From Candidatus Parcubacteria bacterium (GTDB lineage Bacteria; Patescibacteriota; Minisyncoccia; 2-02-FULL-40-12; GWA2-44-9): a DNA stretch of 21,411 nucleotides. Of this stretch, positions 1 to 6,831 are shown piece by piece. The stretch lies in contig JAIFWG010000007.1 in the NCBI GenBank assembly GCA_019662005.1, forward strand, positions 1-21,411, read 5' to 3'. Each line of letters opens with the position of its first letter. Positions within the stretch are counted from its first letter, which is position 1. A model generated the notes under the pieces. It did no database searches. It had not been told where the DNA came from and was given only the letters and a program-made list of their open reading frames with translations. The position numbers and the translations under genes are program-made.

Positions 1-588
1 GATCCTTATATTAAGTTCCTCTCCAGGGAAGAATCCCGAATGGAGCTCTTCAAACGTATAGGAAAATCGGCAGAACATATTGTGGGTACTATCGCCAATT
101 TTTATCCAGCTAAAAATCTAGAAACATTCATCGATGCCGCTGCTCTAGTAAAGCAAGATGATACCATCTTCTGCATCATAGGTGGTGGAGCACAAAGGCA
201 AAAGCTAGAATCCATAATTAAAAGAAAGAACCTAGAAGACAAAGTAATCTTATTAGGAAAGATACCAAATGCGGCCCAGTACTTACCTGGCCTTGACCTG
301 TTTGTCTTATCTTCTAGCAAAGAAGGCTTTCCTTGGAGTGTTCTGGAAGCTATGGTGGCAAAGCTCCCTGTTATTGCCACCAAGGTAGGTGCGGTACCGG
401 AGATAATAGAAGATGGTAAAAATGGTTATTCCGTAAATGTTGGTGATTCCTCAACTATTGCTCAAAGGATTGAAGAACTCCTTAGCAACGAACTCTTAAG
501 ACAGCAACTAGGAATCCAAGCACATCAAACAGTACTCTTTAAGTTCAACATAGACACCATGGTCCGAGAGTTTGAAGCATTACTCTAA
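1..588 (+). CDS. Glycosyltransferase family 4, C-terminal part (5' truncated by window edge)
   Basis: This is the sugar-nucleotide-binding half of a GT-B fold glycosyltransferase, which transfers a sugar from an activated donor to a surface glycan or lipid carrier in the cytoplasm. The frame is open from base 1, so the ATG at 40 is an internal Met and about 195 C-terminal residues are present. Visible hallmarks are the IVGTIANFYPAKN strand-loop, the glycine-rich CIIGGGAQRQKLE, the VILLGKIPNA strand, and the EX7E motif of GT4/Glycos_transf_1 in SKEGFPWSVLEAM, followed by PVIATKVGAVPEII. The acceptor-binding N-terminal half lies outside the window. Acceptor and donor cannot be told from this part. 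It is convergent with the TIG protein gene and shares its hairpin terminator. Confidence 0.93.
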   Translation, partial: DPYIKFLSREESRMELFKRIGKSAEHIVGTIANFYPAKNLETFIDAAALVKQDDTIFCIIGGGAQRQKLESIIKRKNLEDKVILLGKIPNAAQYLPGLDLFVLSSSKEGFPWSVLEAMVAKLPVIATKVGAVPEIIEDGKNGYSVNVGDSSTIAQRIEELLSNELLRQQLGIQAHQTVLFKFNIDTMVREFEALL

Positions 589-591
589 AAC

Positions 592-615
592 AAAAACCGC
601 CTTCGGGCGGTTTTT
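592..615. terminator. Bidirectional intrinsic terminator
   Basis: A 5-bp GC stem (597-601 with 606-610, loop TTCG) is flanked by A5 on the left and T5 on the right, so it can act on both strands. It starts 3 nt after the glycosyltransferase stop and lies 10 nt from the stop of the convergent TIG gene. Confidence 0.88.
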
Positions 616-625
616 GGTTTTAATC

Positions 626-1207
626 TTATTGTCTAACGGTTAATGCGTTGGGCAGTGTAGTCACCGCTCCGTTAACACTAATAATCGAGACATTGAAGAT
701 GCCATAGTAGCTAACTTGCATCGAAGTTAAAATATCGCCATTACTTTGAACACCAAATGCCACAGACCATTCACCAATCTTAACTGTTTGTATCTGACTT
801 ACACCATTAACCATAAAGTTAGTTCCCAAGATATGGAAGTATTCATTCGGACGGACAGACGTTGAACTCAATGATTGTATAACTGGGGAGTTAGAAGTCG
901 GGGTTGAAGAAGGAGTTACTGGAGTTGGGCTGGAGGTTGGTGAGGGCGTTTGAGTAGGCAAAAAAGTAGGATTAGGAGTGGAAGTTGGATTAGGTGTCAA
1001 ACTGATGCTTGGTTTTTGAGAAGTCTTAGGAGTAGTCTTAGGTGTTGAAGAAGTAATAGGTAGAGGGGCGGCTCCTGGGGTTGTAGTTTTTGTTGCAACG
1101 GGAGTGGGTGTCGCTTTAATCAAGGGAGTGCTTGGTTTATGTATCACAAAAAACAATAAAGCACACACAACAGCAGCACTCGCAAACATAATTAAATACT
1201 TATTCAT
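626..1207 (-). CDS. Membrane-anchored TIG/IPT-domain surface protein with Ser/Pro/Thr linker
   Basis: The 193-aa protein has one hydrophobic N-terminal helix (residues about 5-22) without a clear cleavage site, then a long Thr/Pro/Ser-rich linker (about 24-110), then a C-terminal beta-sandwich (about 111-192) starting PVIQSLSSTSVRPNEYF. That region fits an IPT/TIG Ig-like fold: the 'xIxSLSPTSxxxG' opening and 'LxGTNF' strand are recognisable. This architecture presents a small adhesive or binding domain outside the membrane on a flexible stalk. No catalytic residues are seen and no partner is evident. The start ATG has no SD but sits 6 nt after a TATACT box, suggesting a leaderless mRNA. The linker type recurs in three other proteins here (lamin-tail, FKBP, helical). 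Confidence 0.8.
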   Translation of the reverse strand: MNKYLIMFASAAVVCALLFFVIHKPSTPLIKATPTPVATKTTTPGAAPLPITSSTPKTTPKTSQKPSISLTPNPTSTPNPTFLPTQTPSPTSSPTPVTPSSTPTSNSPVIQSLSSTSVRPNEYFHILGTNFMVNGVSQIQTVKIGEWSVAFGVQSNGDILTSMQVSYYGIFNVSIISVNGAVTTLPNALTVRQ

Positions 1208-1213
1208 ACAATA

Positions 1214-1219
1214 AGTATA
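1214..1219 (-). promoter_or_regulatory. -10 box (TATACT) for a leaderless TIG-protein mRNA
   Basis: TATACT on the minus strand is followed by exactly 6 nt (TATTGT) and then the ATG at 1207, so transcription would begin at or next to the start codon. No convincing -35 is seen; TTTTTG at 17 bp upstream overlaps the preceding terminator. Confidence 0.5.
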
Positions 1220-1235
1220 ACTTAATTTCTTGTAA

Positions 1236-1265
1236 ACAAAAACTGCCCGTTTGGGCAGTTTTTGT
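1236..1265 (-). terminator. Intrinsic terminator of the S-layer-like gene
   Basis: A perfect 13-bp stem (1236-1248 with 1253-1265) with a 4-nt loop begins 13 nt after the S-layer stop. On the minus strand the distal arm reads GGGCAG followed by a T tract. Confidence 0.9.
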
Positions 1266-1278
1266 TGATCTTAGTTCA

Positions 1279-4200
1279 TTACTTCACAAGTGCTTGTGCA
1301 GTTGAATCTTTGACCAAGTTGTCATTCATCCAGTCAGCTGACGTATAAGCATGACTAGAAGCTGACCGATCAGTCCAAGTCAAGTTAGTACCAGTACCAA
1401 CGACGATCGCCGTGTTTGGCGCTATCGCTGAACTGTTACCCATCTTGAATTGAGTGAGCAAGCTTCCGGTTGTACCGATTGAGCTTACAGTGTTCTTCAG
1501 TTCGAATACTCTGGAGGTTCCTCCGGAGATCTGATATTCGCTGGTGAAGGCAAAGTTAATCAAACCAGAGGTCTGACCATTACCAATACCATTTGAAGTG
1601 AACACACCCAATGAAGATACATCCGTGCCATCAATGAAGAGTTTAGCAGTCGTTGAAGCTGAGGCAAGAACCGTATCGGTCGCCTTGCTGATATCCCAAC
1701 TCATCGATGCTATGCCGATAGTGCTACCGTTCGCCATTATGGAGAACTTAGCCATCGTCAATTCGCCAGGGATCAATATGGTTGCTGGTAAAGCTACGGC
1801 TGAAACTGATGGGTAGCCTTTGTGAACAAAGATATTATTGCCCTGTCTCTCTGTAGTGTTAGAAGTAACACTACCTACAGAATCTCGAGCTTCAAAAGAC
1901 TCGAGGTTCAATTTAGCATTAGCAGCAGTACTTGCGGCTCCAACACCAACATTGCCGTACTGCAACTCAACGGTCAAAGTCTTAGTGTCATTATTAGGCA
2001 CCATGATATTTAATCCGCTGAAGCTGACTGAAGCAGCGTTCAAAGGAGCGCTTGCTACAATTACGCCGCCATCCTTTACGATGACATTTGCCACCGCACC
2101 GGCTGCGACAGCACCACTATCCATGTCAAACACTAATTTTTGAATAGTGAAGACATCGTTTGTAGCAGCAAAGTCGAATGCAGCTGCGGCTGAAGTCGTA
2201 TTAGCAGCAACCATCTTTGCGACTGGTGTAGCACCTGATACTGCTGAAGCAATTGTTCCTGTTGCAGCAGTTAAGGTTTGACCAATAACAGCTGTGGCTG
2301 AAGTAACGGTTGAGGCTGATAGAGCCGATGTACCGCTTACATCCATAGTTGCGGTCATAGTACCGCTGGTAACTGCACTTACTGCACCCCATACCTCGAT
2401 TTGGTAGCTCTGATTCTTTGGCAATGAGAAGTTTACAGAATATGAAGAGCTGGCAGTTGAAGATACGGTTGCTTTTGGAGCAGCAGTATAGACAACACTT
2501 CCGCTCTGATTCTTTACAACTAGAGTTACATTGCTCAAAGCAGTAACAGCCCATGCTCCAGTTTCAGTGAATCCAACGTTAACAGTATTGATGTTAACAT
2601 CTTCGGCTGAACCACCAGATAATACGTAGTGACCAAGTTTCAAGTTTGAATTTGGAGTTACGACACTCTGGTTAGCATATGAGGTGTATTTAGCTAAGGT
2701 CATCGAACCAGATTTTACTGTCTGGTTATTAGACTCGATAGAAGTACTTGGGACGTCTACCTGTGCGGCAGAACTTACACCAGTACCGTTATTGTTGTCT
2801 CCACCTTCCATTAATAGGGAGATGATTTCGTTTGCAGATACGCTATCAGTATCACCAGAAGCTTCGTGAAGATCAGCTCGAACTTCAACAGTTGCTGGCG
2901 TTCCAGGTTGGAGCGTGTAGTTAACTGTGTATGAAGTTGAAGCATCGGTTAGATCTCCAGTTGTAGCTAAGGTTGTAGTGCTACCGTATTGCTGACCATT
3001 GATCAAGACTCGTCCATTTCGGAGAGAGTCGGTTGTTACAGCTGAAGTTGAAGCTCGGAAAGAAAGAGTTTCAATTTTAACAGCTTCACCAAATGCAGTT
3101 AGGGTAAATCGGCCCAAAACCACATCGCTTGAATCATCAACTATGTCTCCTGATGGAGAATCTGTTGCCTTGATTACGGTGATACTAGGTGAACCAATAG
3201 TTGAGGACGTAGCAGAGATTGGGAAACTGCTTGTTGATTTAAGTCCTACTCCGTATCCATCGCTGGTTAAATCAATGTCATAGTAACCTCGCAATGAAAA
3301 TTGCATGGTTCGGGTTGAACCACCAACTACATCTGCAACGACCTTTAATACTCGGCTGCCGCTTAACATTTTTTGGTTAGCCAAGAATGTTGCGTAGCCA
3401 TCTACATTTAAGTTTGGAGTTGAGGCAACTTGAACACCGTCTACGAATAATCGGAGGTTTCGGATGTCGCCATTGTCAACTGAACCAAGCTCGCGAACTG
3501 TAAGTCTCTTCAACCAAACATTTTCGTTTGAAATACTCAAAGTTGATTGCCAGACATTTACATCGTTCTGAGGATTGAAGTCTCCAGGACCAGTAGCTGA
3601 ACCAACTGTAAAGGTAGCTAAGGATCCAGTAGGATCAGCAGCAACGGTCATCATATTGCCTGAAACGCTTACGACTGAAGTATTAACTTTAGTCAAAGCG
3701 ACTCCAAGGGTCTGACCAGAAGTGGTGTCAGCAATCGTGGCTCGAACTGAAACTGTTGCAGGAGCAGTAAATATGCCACTTCCGTTTGAGAAAGTAACTT
3801 TTCCACTTGATACGCTGCCAGAATCAGATACACGAGCTCCGTTTACAAATAAGTAAACATCAGAAAGCGTAGTATCTCCAGAAACTCCAAGTCTCTGCAA
3901 TTCGATAGTAGTAACAACTCCTGAACCGGAGATGTTGAAATGTGCCAAGTCAGCTAATGCTTGGGTTTCCATAACAGTTCCAGCAGCTGGATTATCAGAA
4001 GCTAAGCTTGCTGACAAAGGACCAGTTGGGGATGGAGTCTGACCAGGAACACGAGCATATACTGGAACCTGATTTAATGCAGTGTAAGCAACTGAACTCT
4101 TTGGGTACCAGTTGGCTTCGTTGTTGTTTATGCAGAATACTTTCTTAAAGAAGTTAGAATCCTGTGAAACAGCAGCATCGCCTGAAACATTTACCCAATG

Positions 4201-4602
4201 AAGCATAGCGGTGTCTTCACCGTTTACTTCGACTGCCCATACTTTCTGATCGCCTGTTTCACAATTTCGGAATAAACCGGAAGTTGGGAAAGCATCTCGA
4301 ACAGATGGGGTGACATTCTTTACTGCAGAAAAACCACCTAAGTGTCCGTAGAAGCTGAAGATTACAGGATTGAGGAACAATCGCTTGTAACCCCAGTCAT
4401 TAACGATGTACACATCTGGGTCTGAAGAACCAGCTGCGCTGATTACATTACCTTCCTTAAGGCCGTAATCGGATGGAACTGCTGCACTTGCTACTGGAGC
4501 AAGATAGGCAAATCCTGATAACGACAACATGGTCGCTACCGTTGTAAGAACAGAAGCGCCTTTGACTAAGACGTTTCGAGTTCCTTGTAATGGATTACTC
4601 AT
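1279..4602 (-). CDS. S-layer-like modular surface protein
   Basis: The 1107-aa exported protein is very likely the main cell-surface layer subunit. Residues 1-40 form a signal peptide with a hydrophobic core around 16-37 and a cleavage site after ASA (PVASA/AVPSD). Residues about 43-185 are a compact N-terminal domain with VYIVNDWGYKRLFLNP and two Cys (114, 157) that could form a disulfide; this type of domain is familiar from Patescibacteria surface proteins. From about 195 to 1060 come about six beta-rich Ig-like modules of about 130 residues, each with a 'LxxFxxxxxGxxVxIxxLxF' opening and a 'LFVDGxxV' hairpin. The C-terminus ends TWTDRSASS...SADWMNDNLVKD, again a familiar ending. Ser, Thr, Ala and Val dominate and Cys is nearly absent, as in S-layer proteins. 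The start has no SD but an A-rich AATAAAAAATAAA upstream. Sixteen of 24 Arg codons are CGA. Family assignment is by recognition, not alignment. Confidence 0.85.
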   Translation of the reverse strand: MSNPLQGTRNVLVKGASVLTTVATMLSLSGFAYLAPVASAAVPSDYGLKEGNVISAAGSSDPDVYIVNDWGYKRLFLNPVIFSFYGHLGGFSAVKNVTPSVRDAFPTSGLFRNCETGDQKVWAVEVNGEDTAMLHWVNVSGDAAVSQDSNFFKKVFCINNNEANWYPKSSVAYTALNQVPVYARVPGQTPSPTGPLSASLASDNPAAGTVMETQALADLAHFNISGSGVVTTIELQRLGVSGDTTLSDVYLFVNGARVSDSGSVSSGKVTFSNGSGIFTAPATVSVRATIADTTSGQTLGVALTKVNTSVVSVSGNMMTVAADPTGSLATFTVGSATGPGDFNPQNDVNVWQSTLSISNENVWLKRLTVRELGSVDNGDIRNLRLFVDGVQVASTPNLNVDGYATFLANQKMLSGSRVLKVVADVVGGSTRTMQFSLRGYYDIDLTSDGYGVGLKSTSSFPISATSSTIGSPSITVIKATDSPSGDIVDDSSDVVLGRFTLTAFGEAVKIETLSFRASTSAVTTDSLRNGRVLINGQQYGSTTTLATTGDLTDASTSYTVNYTLQPGTPATVEVRADLHEASGDTDSVSANEIISLLMEGGDNNNGTGVSSAAQVDVPSTSIESNNQTVKSGSMTLAKYTSYANQSVVTPNSNLKLGHYVLSGGSAEDVNINTVNVGFTETGAWAVTALSNVTLVVKNQSGSVVYTAAPKATVSSTASSSYSVNFSLPKNQSYQIEVWGAVSAVTSGTMTATMDVSGTSALSASTVTSATAVIGQTLTAATGTIASAVSGATPVAKMVAANTTSAAAAFDFAATNDVFTIQKLVFDMDSGAVAAGAVANVIVKDGGVIVASAPLNAASVSFSGLNIMVPNNDTKTLTVELQYGNVGVGAASTAANAKLNLESFEARDSVGSVTSNTTERQGNNIFVHKGYPSVSAVALPATILIPGELTMAKFSIMANGSTIGIASMSWDISKATDTVLASASTTAKLFIDGTDVSSLGVFTSNGIGNGQTSGLINFAFTSEYQISGGTSRVFELKNTVSSIGTTGSLLTQFKMGNSSAIAPNTAIVVGTGTNLTWTDRSASSHAYTSADWMNDNLVKDSTAQALVK

Positions 4603-4899
4603 TTTATTTTTTATTGTTAGTTCTGACTCATGCTCGTTATATCACTCATTGAGGATACATCGACTAGCACAAGAACAGAATATAATTTAACTACTCATCA
4701 ATACAACGATCTACGAGTTTACGAAGATCGCTGAAGAGCCTTGCCTAATTATCCCTCCTTAAAGAAGTTTGCAGTCGCTATATTCGACCAAGCAACTACA
4801 TACGGATAAGCTAGACCAGACTCGGTTGTTTACAACTAAAACATATATCATTCATTCGCATCATTTTTGTCTTTTCGCCTAGTTTTTAATGTTCCTCCC

Positions 4900-4952
4900 T
4901 AAGCTTTCTACCTCTGGGCACATGGATAATATACACAGAGGCAGGAAGCTTA
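4900..4952 (-). promoter_or_regulatory. Large stem-loop in the S-layer leader
   Basis: Arms 4900-4916 and 4936-4952 pair over 17 positions with two non-Watson-Crick positions; the loop is 19 nt. There is no T tract after it on the minus strand, so it is not a standard terminator. It is more likely a leader structure, but this is inference. Confidence 0.55.
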
Positions 4953-4963
4953 TTTAAACGAAG

Positions 4964-4986
4964 AAATAACCCTCAAGCGGTTATTT
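4964..4986 (-). promoter_or_regulatory. 8-bp stem-loop in the S-layer leader
   Basis: AAATAACC (4964-4971) pairs with GGTTATTT (4979-4986) around a 7-nt loop. It lies between the promoter and the larger stem-loop and overlaps one of two imperfect ACCAAATAACCGCT-like direct repeats. Confidence 0.45.
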
Positions 4987-5064
4987 GGTTTAAATAGCGG
5001 TTTATTTGGTCATATTTTTGGCGTTTTTACTAGGTTTTAACTAGAGATAATGCCCCTTTTCTTA

Positions 5065-5093
5065 ATGATATCGCACCTCTGCTAAAAAGTCAA
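5065..5093 (-). promoter_or_regulatory. Sigma70-type promoter, S-layer-like gene
   Basis: The minus strand reads TTGACT (5093-5088), a 17-bp spacer, then TATCAT (5070-5065). This is the best promoter match in the 640-bp gap. Transcription would start near 5058, about 455 nt before the ATG. A weaker alternative closer to the gene (TTGTAT-16-TATATT around 4704-4680) cannot be excluded. Confidence 0.65.
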
Positions 5094-5218
5094 TTTAGCT
5101 GGGTTTTTGATTGCCCACCTTTTTAGATATCTATTTTTAGGGGTCAGTGAAGCAACACACTGATGTGTAACTTCTGGATCTATTGTAGCGCACTAAAAGA
5201 GTTAAACAATAGCAAAAT

Positions 5219-5227
5219 TGTGGATAA
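5219..5227 (-). other. DnaA-box-like 9-mer
   Basis: The minus strand reads TTATCCACA, an exact match to the strong E. coli DnaA box, 16 nt downstream of the lamin-tail stop codon and upstream of the S-layer promoter. Confidence 0.35.
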
Positions 5228-5242
5228 TCAATTAGCCCCATA

Positions 5243-6127
5243 TTAGCCAGAAATGCTGTTGCTTTGTTTGGGAGTACCTCCAATAGTGTTTCCTGCCTGG
5301 TCATGTCCATTTTTTAGGGTTCCATTATTTGTTACCCAGTTACCAGAAGCCCCACCCAAAGACTCTGCACTTTTTCTCTCCATTGATGACTTTGAAGTGT
5401 TATCGCCAGCAAACCAACCACCCGAGCAATCCACCTGATCCATGATTTCATTATGATTATCTATTAAGATCAAGTTTTCTCCAGCATTGCTTAATCCGTG
5501 GCCAAAAGCGGATACAAGATCTGCTGATACATCTAAAACGGTGGTATCATCAGTCCTTTCAATCAGATAGTAACCATGAGCCTGGATAGTTCCTTCAAGA
5601 CTTATAGACGGGCTGCCATCTAGGGCTTTAAGCATCCACCCGGTAAGCTTAACGGCATATCCGGAATCATTATATAACTCAATCCATTCGTCATTAGCCG
5701 AGCTTTCTGTACCCATCCAAGCAATTTCATTTATGACAACTCTAGGAACAGAAGGTGATGGTGATAAAGGCGGTGTTGTGACAGTTGGAGACGGTGACTG
5801 GCTCGGGATGGGTAAAAGTGTTGGCAGAGTGGAGGGACTTACGTGTGGAGTGGGCACAGGAGTAACATTTATCGTTGGTGACAATGGTGACATTGAAGGT
5901 GACAGCACCACAGTAGTGACAATGTCACCATTGTCACTACGTGTCACCAAGGGGCTAGGTGACAAATATGCTTTAGATTTAGGTTTTGCAGCCATAGATT
6001 GACTTTGTTTAGGCAAAGAAGTCATTTTTGCTTCTAAAGATCGACTGGACCTGTGAGCTAGAATAAAAGTAACAAAAAAGATGCCTAAAAGCACCCCTCC
6101 AAGAATTCTAAAATTTATTTGAGACAT
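5243..6127 (-). CDS. Membrane-anchored lamin-tail-domain (LTD) surface protein
   Basis: The 294-aa protein has an N-terminal membrane helix (about 7-24), a long linker rich in Ser, Pro and Thr (about 52-128, many SPSP and TP steps) and a C-terminal lamin-tail domain (about 129-235) beginning VVINEIAWMG with the conserved DEWIELYN, followed by a polar Gly/Asn/Ser-rich tail. Bacterial LTDs are extracellular Ig-like folds, usually attached to surface or secreted proteins. No enzyme domain is present, so a display or adhesion role is inferred. It is expressed alone: its upstream promoter candidate lies at 6250-6223 and its leader folds into a large hairpin ending 8 nt before the ATG; no SD is free there. 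The linker DNA holds an unusual cluster of GTGAC motifs. Confidence 0.85.
   Translation of the reverse strand: MSQINFRILGGVLLGIFFVTFILAHRSSRSLEAKMTSLPKQSQSMAAKPKSKAYLSPSPLVTRSDNGDIVTTVVLSPSMSPLSPTINVTPVPTPHVSPSTLPTLLPIPSQSPSPTVTTPPLSPSPSVPRVVINEIAWMGTESSANDEWIELYNDSGYAVKLTGWMLKALDGSPSISLEGTIQAHGYYLIERTDDTTVLDVSADLVSAFGHGLSNAGENLILIDNHNEIMDQVDCSGGWFAGDNTSKSSMERKSAESLGGASGNWVTNNGTLKNGHDQAGNTIGGTPKQSNSISG
5913..5940. repeat. 12-bp perfect inverted repeat inside the lamin-tail gene
   Basis: GTAGTGACAATG (5913-5924) and its exact complement (5929-5940) flank a 4-nt loop. It lies inside a cluster of eight GTGAC/GTCAC units at 5878-5963, within the codons for the Ser/Pro/Thr linker. Confidence 0.75.
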
Positions 6128-6135
6128 TGAAATTC

Positions 6136-6206
6136 TTGAGTCTGCCGTGGGTGCTATCAGATTAAGGAGGGATAATAATCTGATATCGCCGACACAGCAG
6201 ACTCAA
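6136..6206 (-). promoter_or_regulatory. Long hairpin with an anti-SD-like loop in the lamin-tail leader
   Basis: Outer arms 6136-6145 and 6197-6206 (10 bp) and inner arms 6155-6164 and 6176-6185 (10 bp) are perfect; the segment between pairs partly (6147-6153 with 6187-6195). The 11-nt loop on the transcribed strand reads TTATCCCTCCT, close to the 16S 3' end CCTCCTT. The structure ends 8 nt before the start codon at 6127. Confidence 0.65.
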
Positions 6207-6222
6207 AAGCTCCAATTCATGT

Positions 6223-6250
6223 GATATATCATGCTGAATATAAAAATCAA
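6223..6250 (-). promoter_or_regulatory. Candidate promoter of the lamin-tail gene
   Basis: The minus strand reads TTGATT (6250-6245), a 16-bp spacer and TATATC (6228-6223). It overlaps the stop codon of the upstream regulator gene. The leader would run from about 6216 and consist mostly of the 6206-6136 hairpin. Confidence 0.4.
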
Positions 6251-6792
6251 CTCTTAGCTAGGTAGAACGTGGCGTTATCTTTGATTTTCTTTTCTAGCAA
6301 TCCTGCGCTTGTAAGCTCTTTTAAGTTCCTTTTAACAGTTCTTTCGGAAAATAAACTGAATTCGTTTATAATTTCTTTAGCCCGACTTTCAGACATTCTT
6401 TTTATAAAACTAATTATTTTTTCTTGAGTTGAGTTTAATTTATGTTGGGGCTTCTTTGCAGCTGGCTCCGCTTTCTTGATTGGATTTCTTTGATTACTCT
6501 TCTTATTCTGAATTAAGTAAAGTTTGTATTCCAGTAATAAACGGTAGGCGAGTGTAATTTGTTTTTTATTCCCAAGATTAAGATGGCTGATCGTTTCTAA
6601 TGTTTCAATCAAGGAATTAATTTGAATTAATTCTAAAAGATAATATTGTGCGACGTTGTGGCTTTGCAAATGAACAGTAATTAGAGTCTGAATATGACGA
6701 GTTATTTTTTGGACAAAAAAATCGTCATGTAAAGCAAGGAGGCTCTGAGAGAGCAAGATTACTAGTTGAGAAAAAGGCTCTTGGCTAGTCAT
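6247..6792 (-). CDS. Winged-helix transcriptional regulator
   Basis: The 181-aa protein has a helical N-terminal half of unknown fold (about 1-90), a Lys-rich connector (about 98-117) and a C-terminal winged helix (about 118-178). The latter reads STQEKIISFIKRMSESRAKEI, then FSLFSERTVKRNLKELTSAGLLEKK as recognition helix and turn, then a wing ending ATFYLAKS. This fits a DeoR/MarR-like DNA-binding domain; the helical N-terminus may dimerise or sense a signal. Ligand and targets are unknown. It lies 39 bp after the EamA transporter gene, probably as the second gene of that unit, and has a G-rich SD (GGGAGGG at 6808-6802, 9 nt from ATG). It is the only intact gene in the window that ends in TGA. 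Confidence 0.72.
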   Translation of the reverse strand: MTSQEPFSQLVILLSQSLLALHDDFFVQKITRHIQTLITVHLQSHNVAQYYLLELIQINSLIETLETISHLNLGNKKQITLAYRLLLEYKLYLIQNKKSNQRNPIKKAEPAAKKPQHKLNSTQEKIISFIKRMSESRAKEIINEFSLFSERTVKRNLKELTSAGLLEKKIKDNATFYLAKS

Positions 6793-6831
6793 AATTAATT
6801 ACCCTCCCATATTCCCCTCAAATTTTCAAGA

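Larger units (their letters stand above)
4603..5242 (-). other. 640-bp non-coding region: promoter and long structured leader of the S-layer-like gene
   Basis: No ORF of useful size is present on either strand. On the minus strand there is a strong sigma70-type promoter at 5093-5065, so the leader would be about 455 nt. It holds a 17-bp imperfect stem-loop (4900-4952), an 8-bp stem-loop (4964-4986), two imperfect direct repeats of an ACCAAATAAACCGCT-type unit (4974-5010), and two purine-rich SD-like sites, AGGGAGG (4898-4892) and AAGGAGGG (4761-4754), with no usable start codon at normal distance. A 17-codon ORF (4864-4811, peptide MMRMNDICFSCKQPSLV) and a 14-codon ORF (4923-4879) are too short to call. 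A DnaA-box-like TTATCCACA lies at 5227-5219. Confidence 0.6.

Noticed and set aside
2201..2554. Minus-strand Cys-rich ORF of 117 codons inside the S-layer-like gene
   Set aside because: It is an alternative frame of the same strand; the Cys, Ser and Asn bias comes from Ala/Val/Thr codons of the real gene read out of phase, and it has no start signal.
4811..4864. 17-codon ORF MMRMNDICFSCKQPSLV in the S-layer leader
   Set aside because: Too short, no SD within normal distance (AGGGAGG is about 28 nt away), and no evidence beyond an ATG and a stop.
4900..4952. Riboswitch in the S-layer leader
   Set aside because: A long stem-loop is present, but no conserved motif of a known riboswitch class was recognised and the gene product gives no ligand hint.
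5878..5963. Short CRISPR array
   Set aside because: The GTGAC units are 5-6 nt, irregularly spaced (8-17 nt), in both orientations and within a coding sequence; no cas gene is present.
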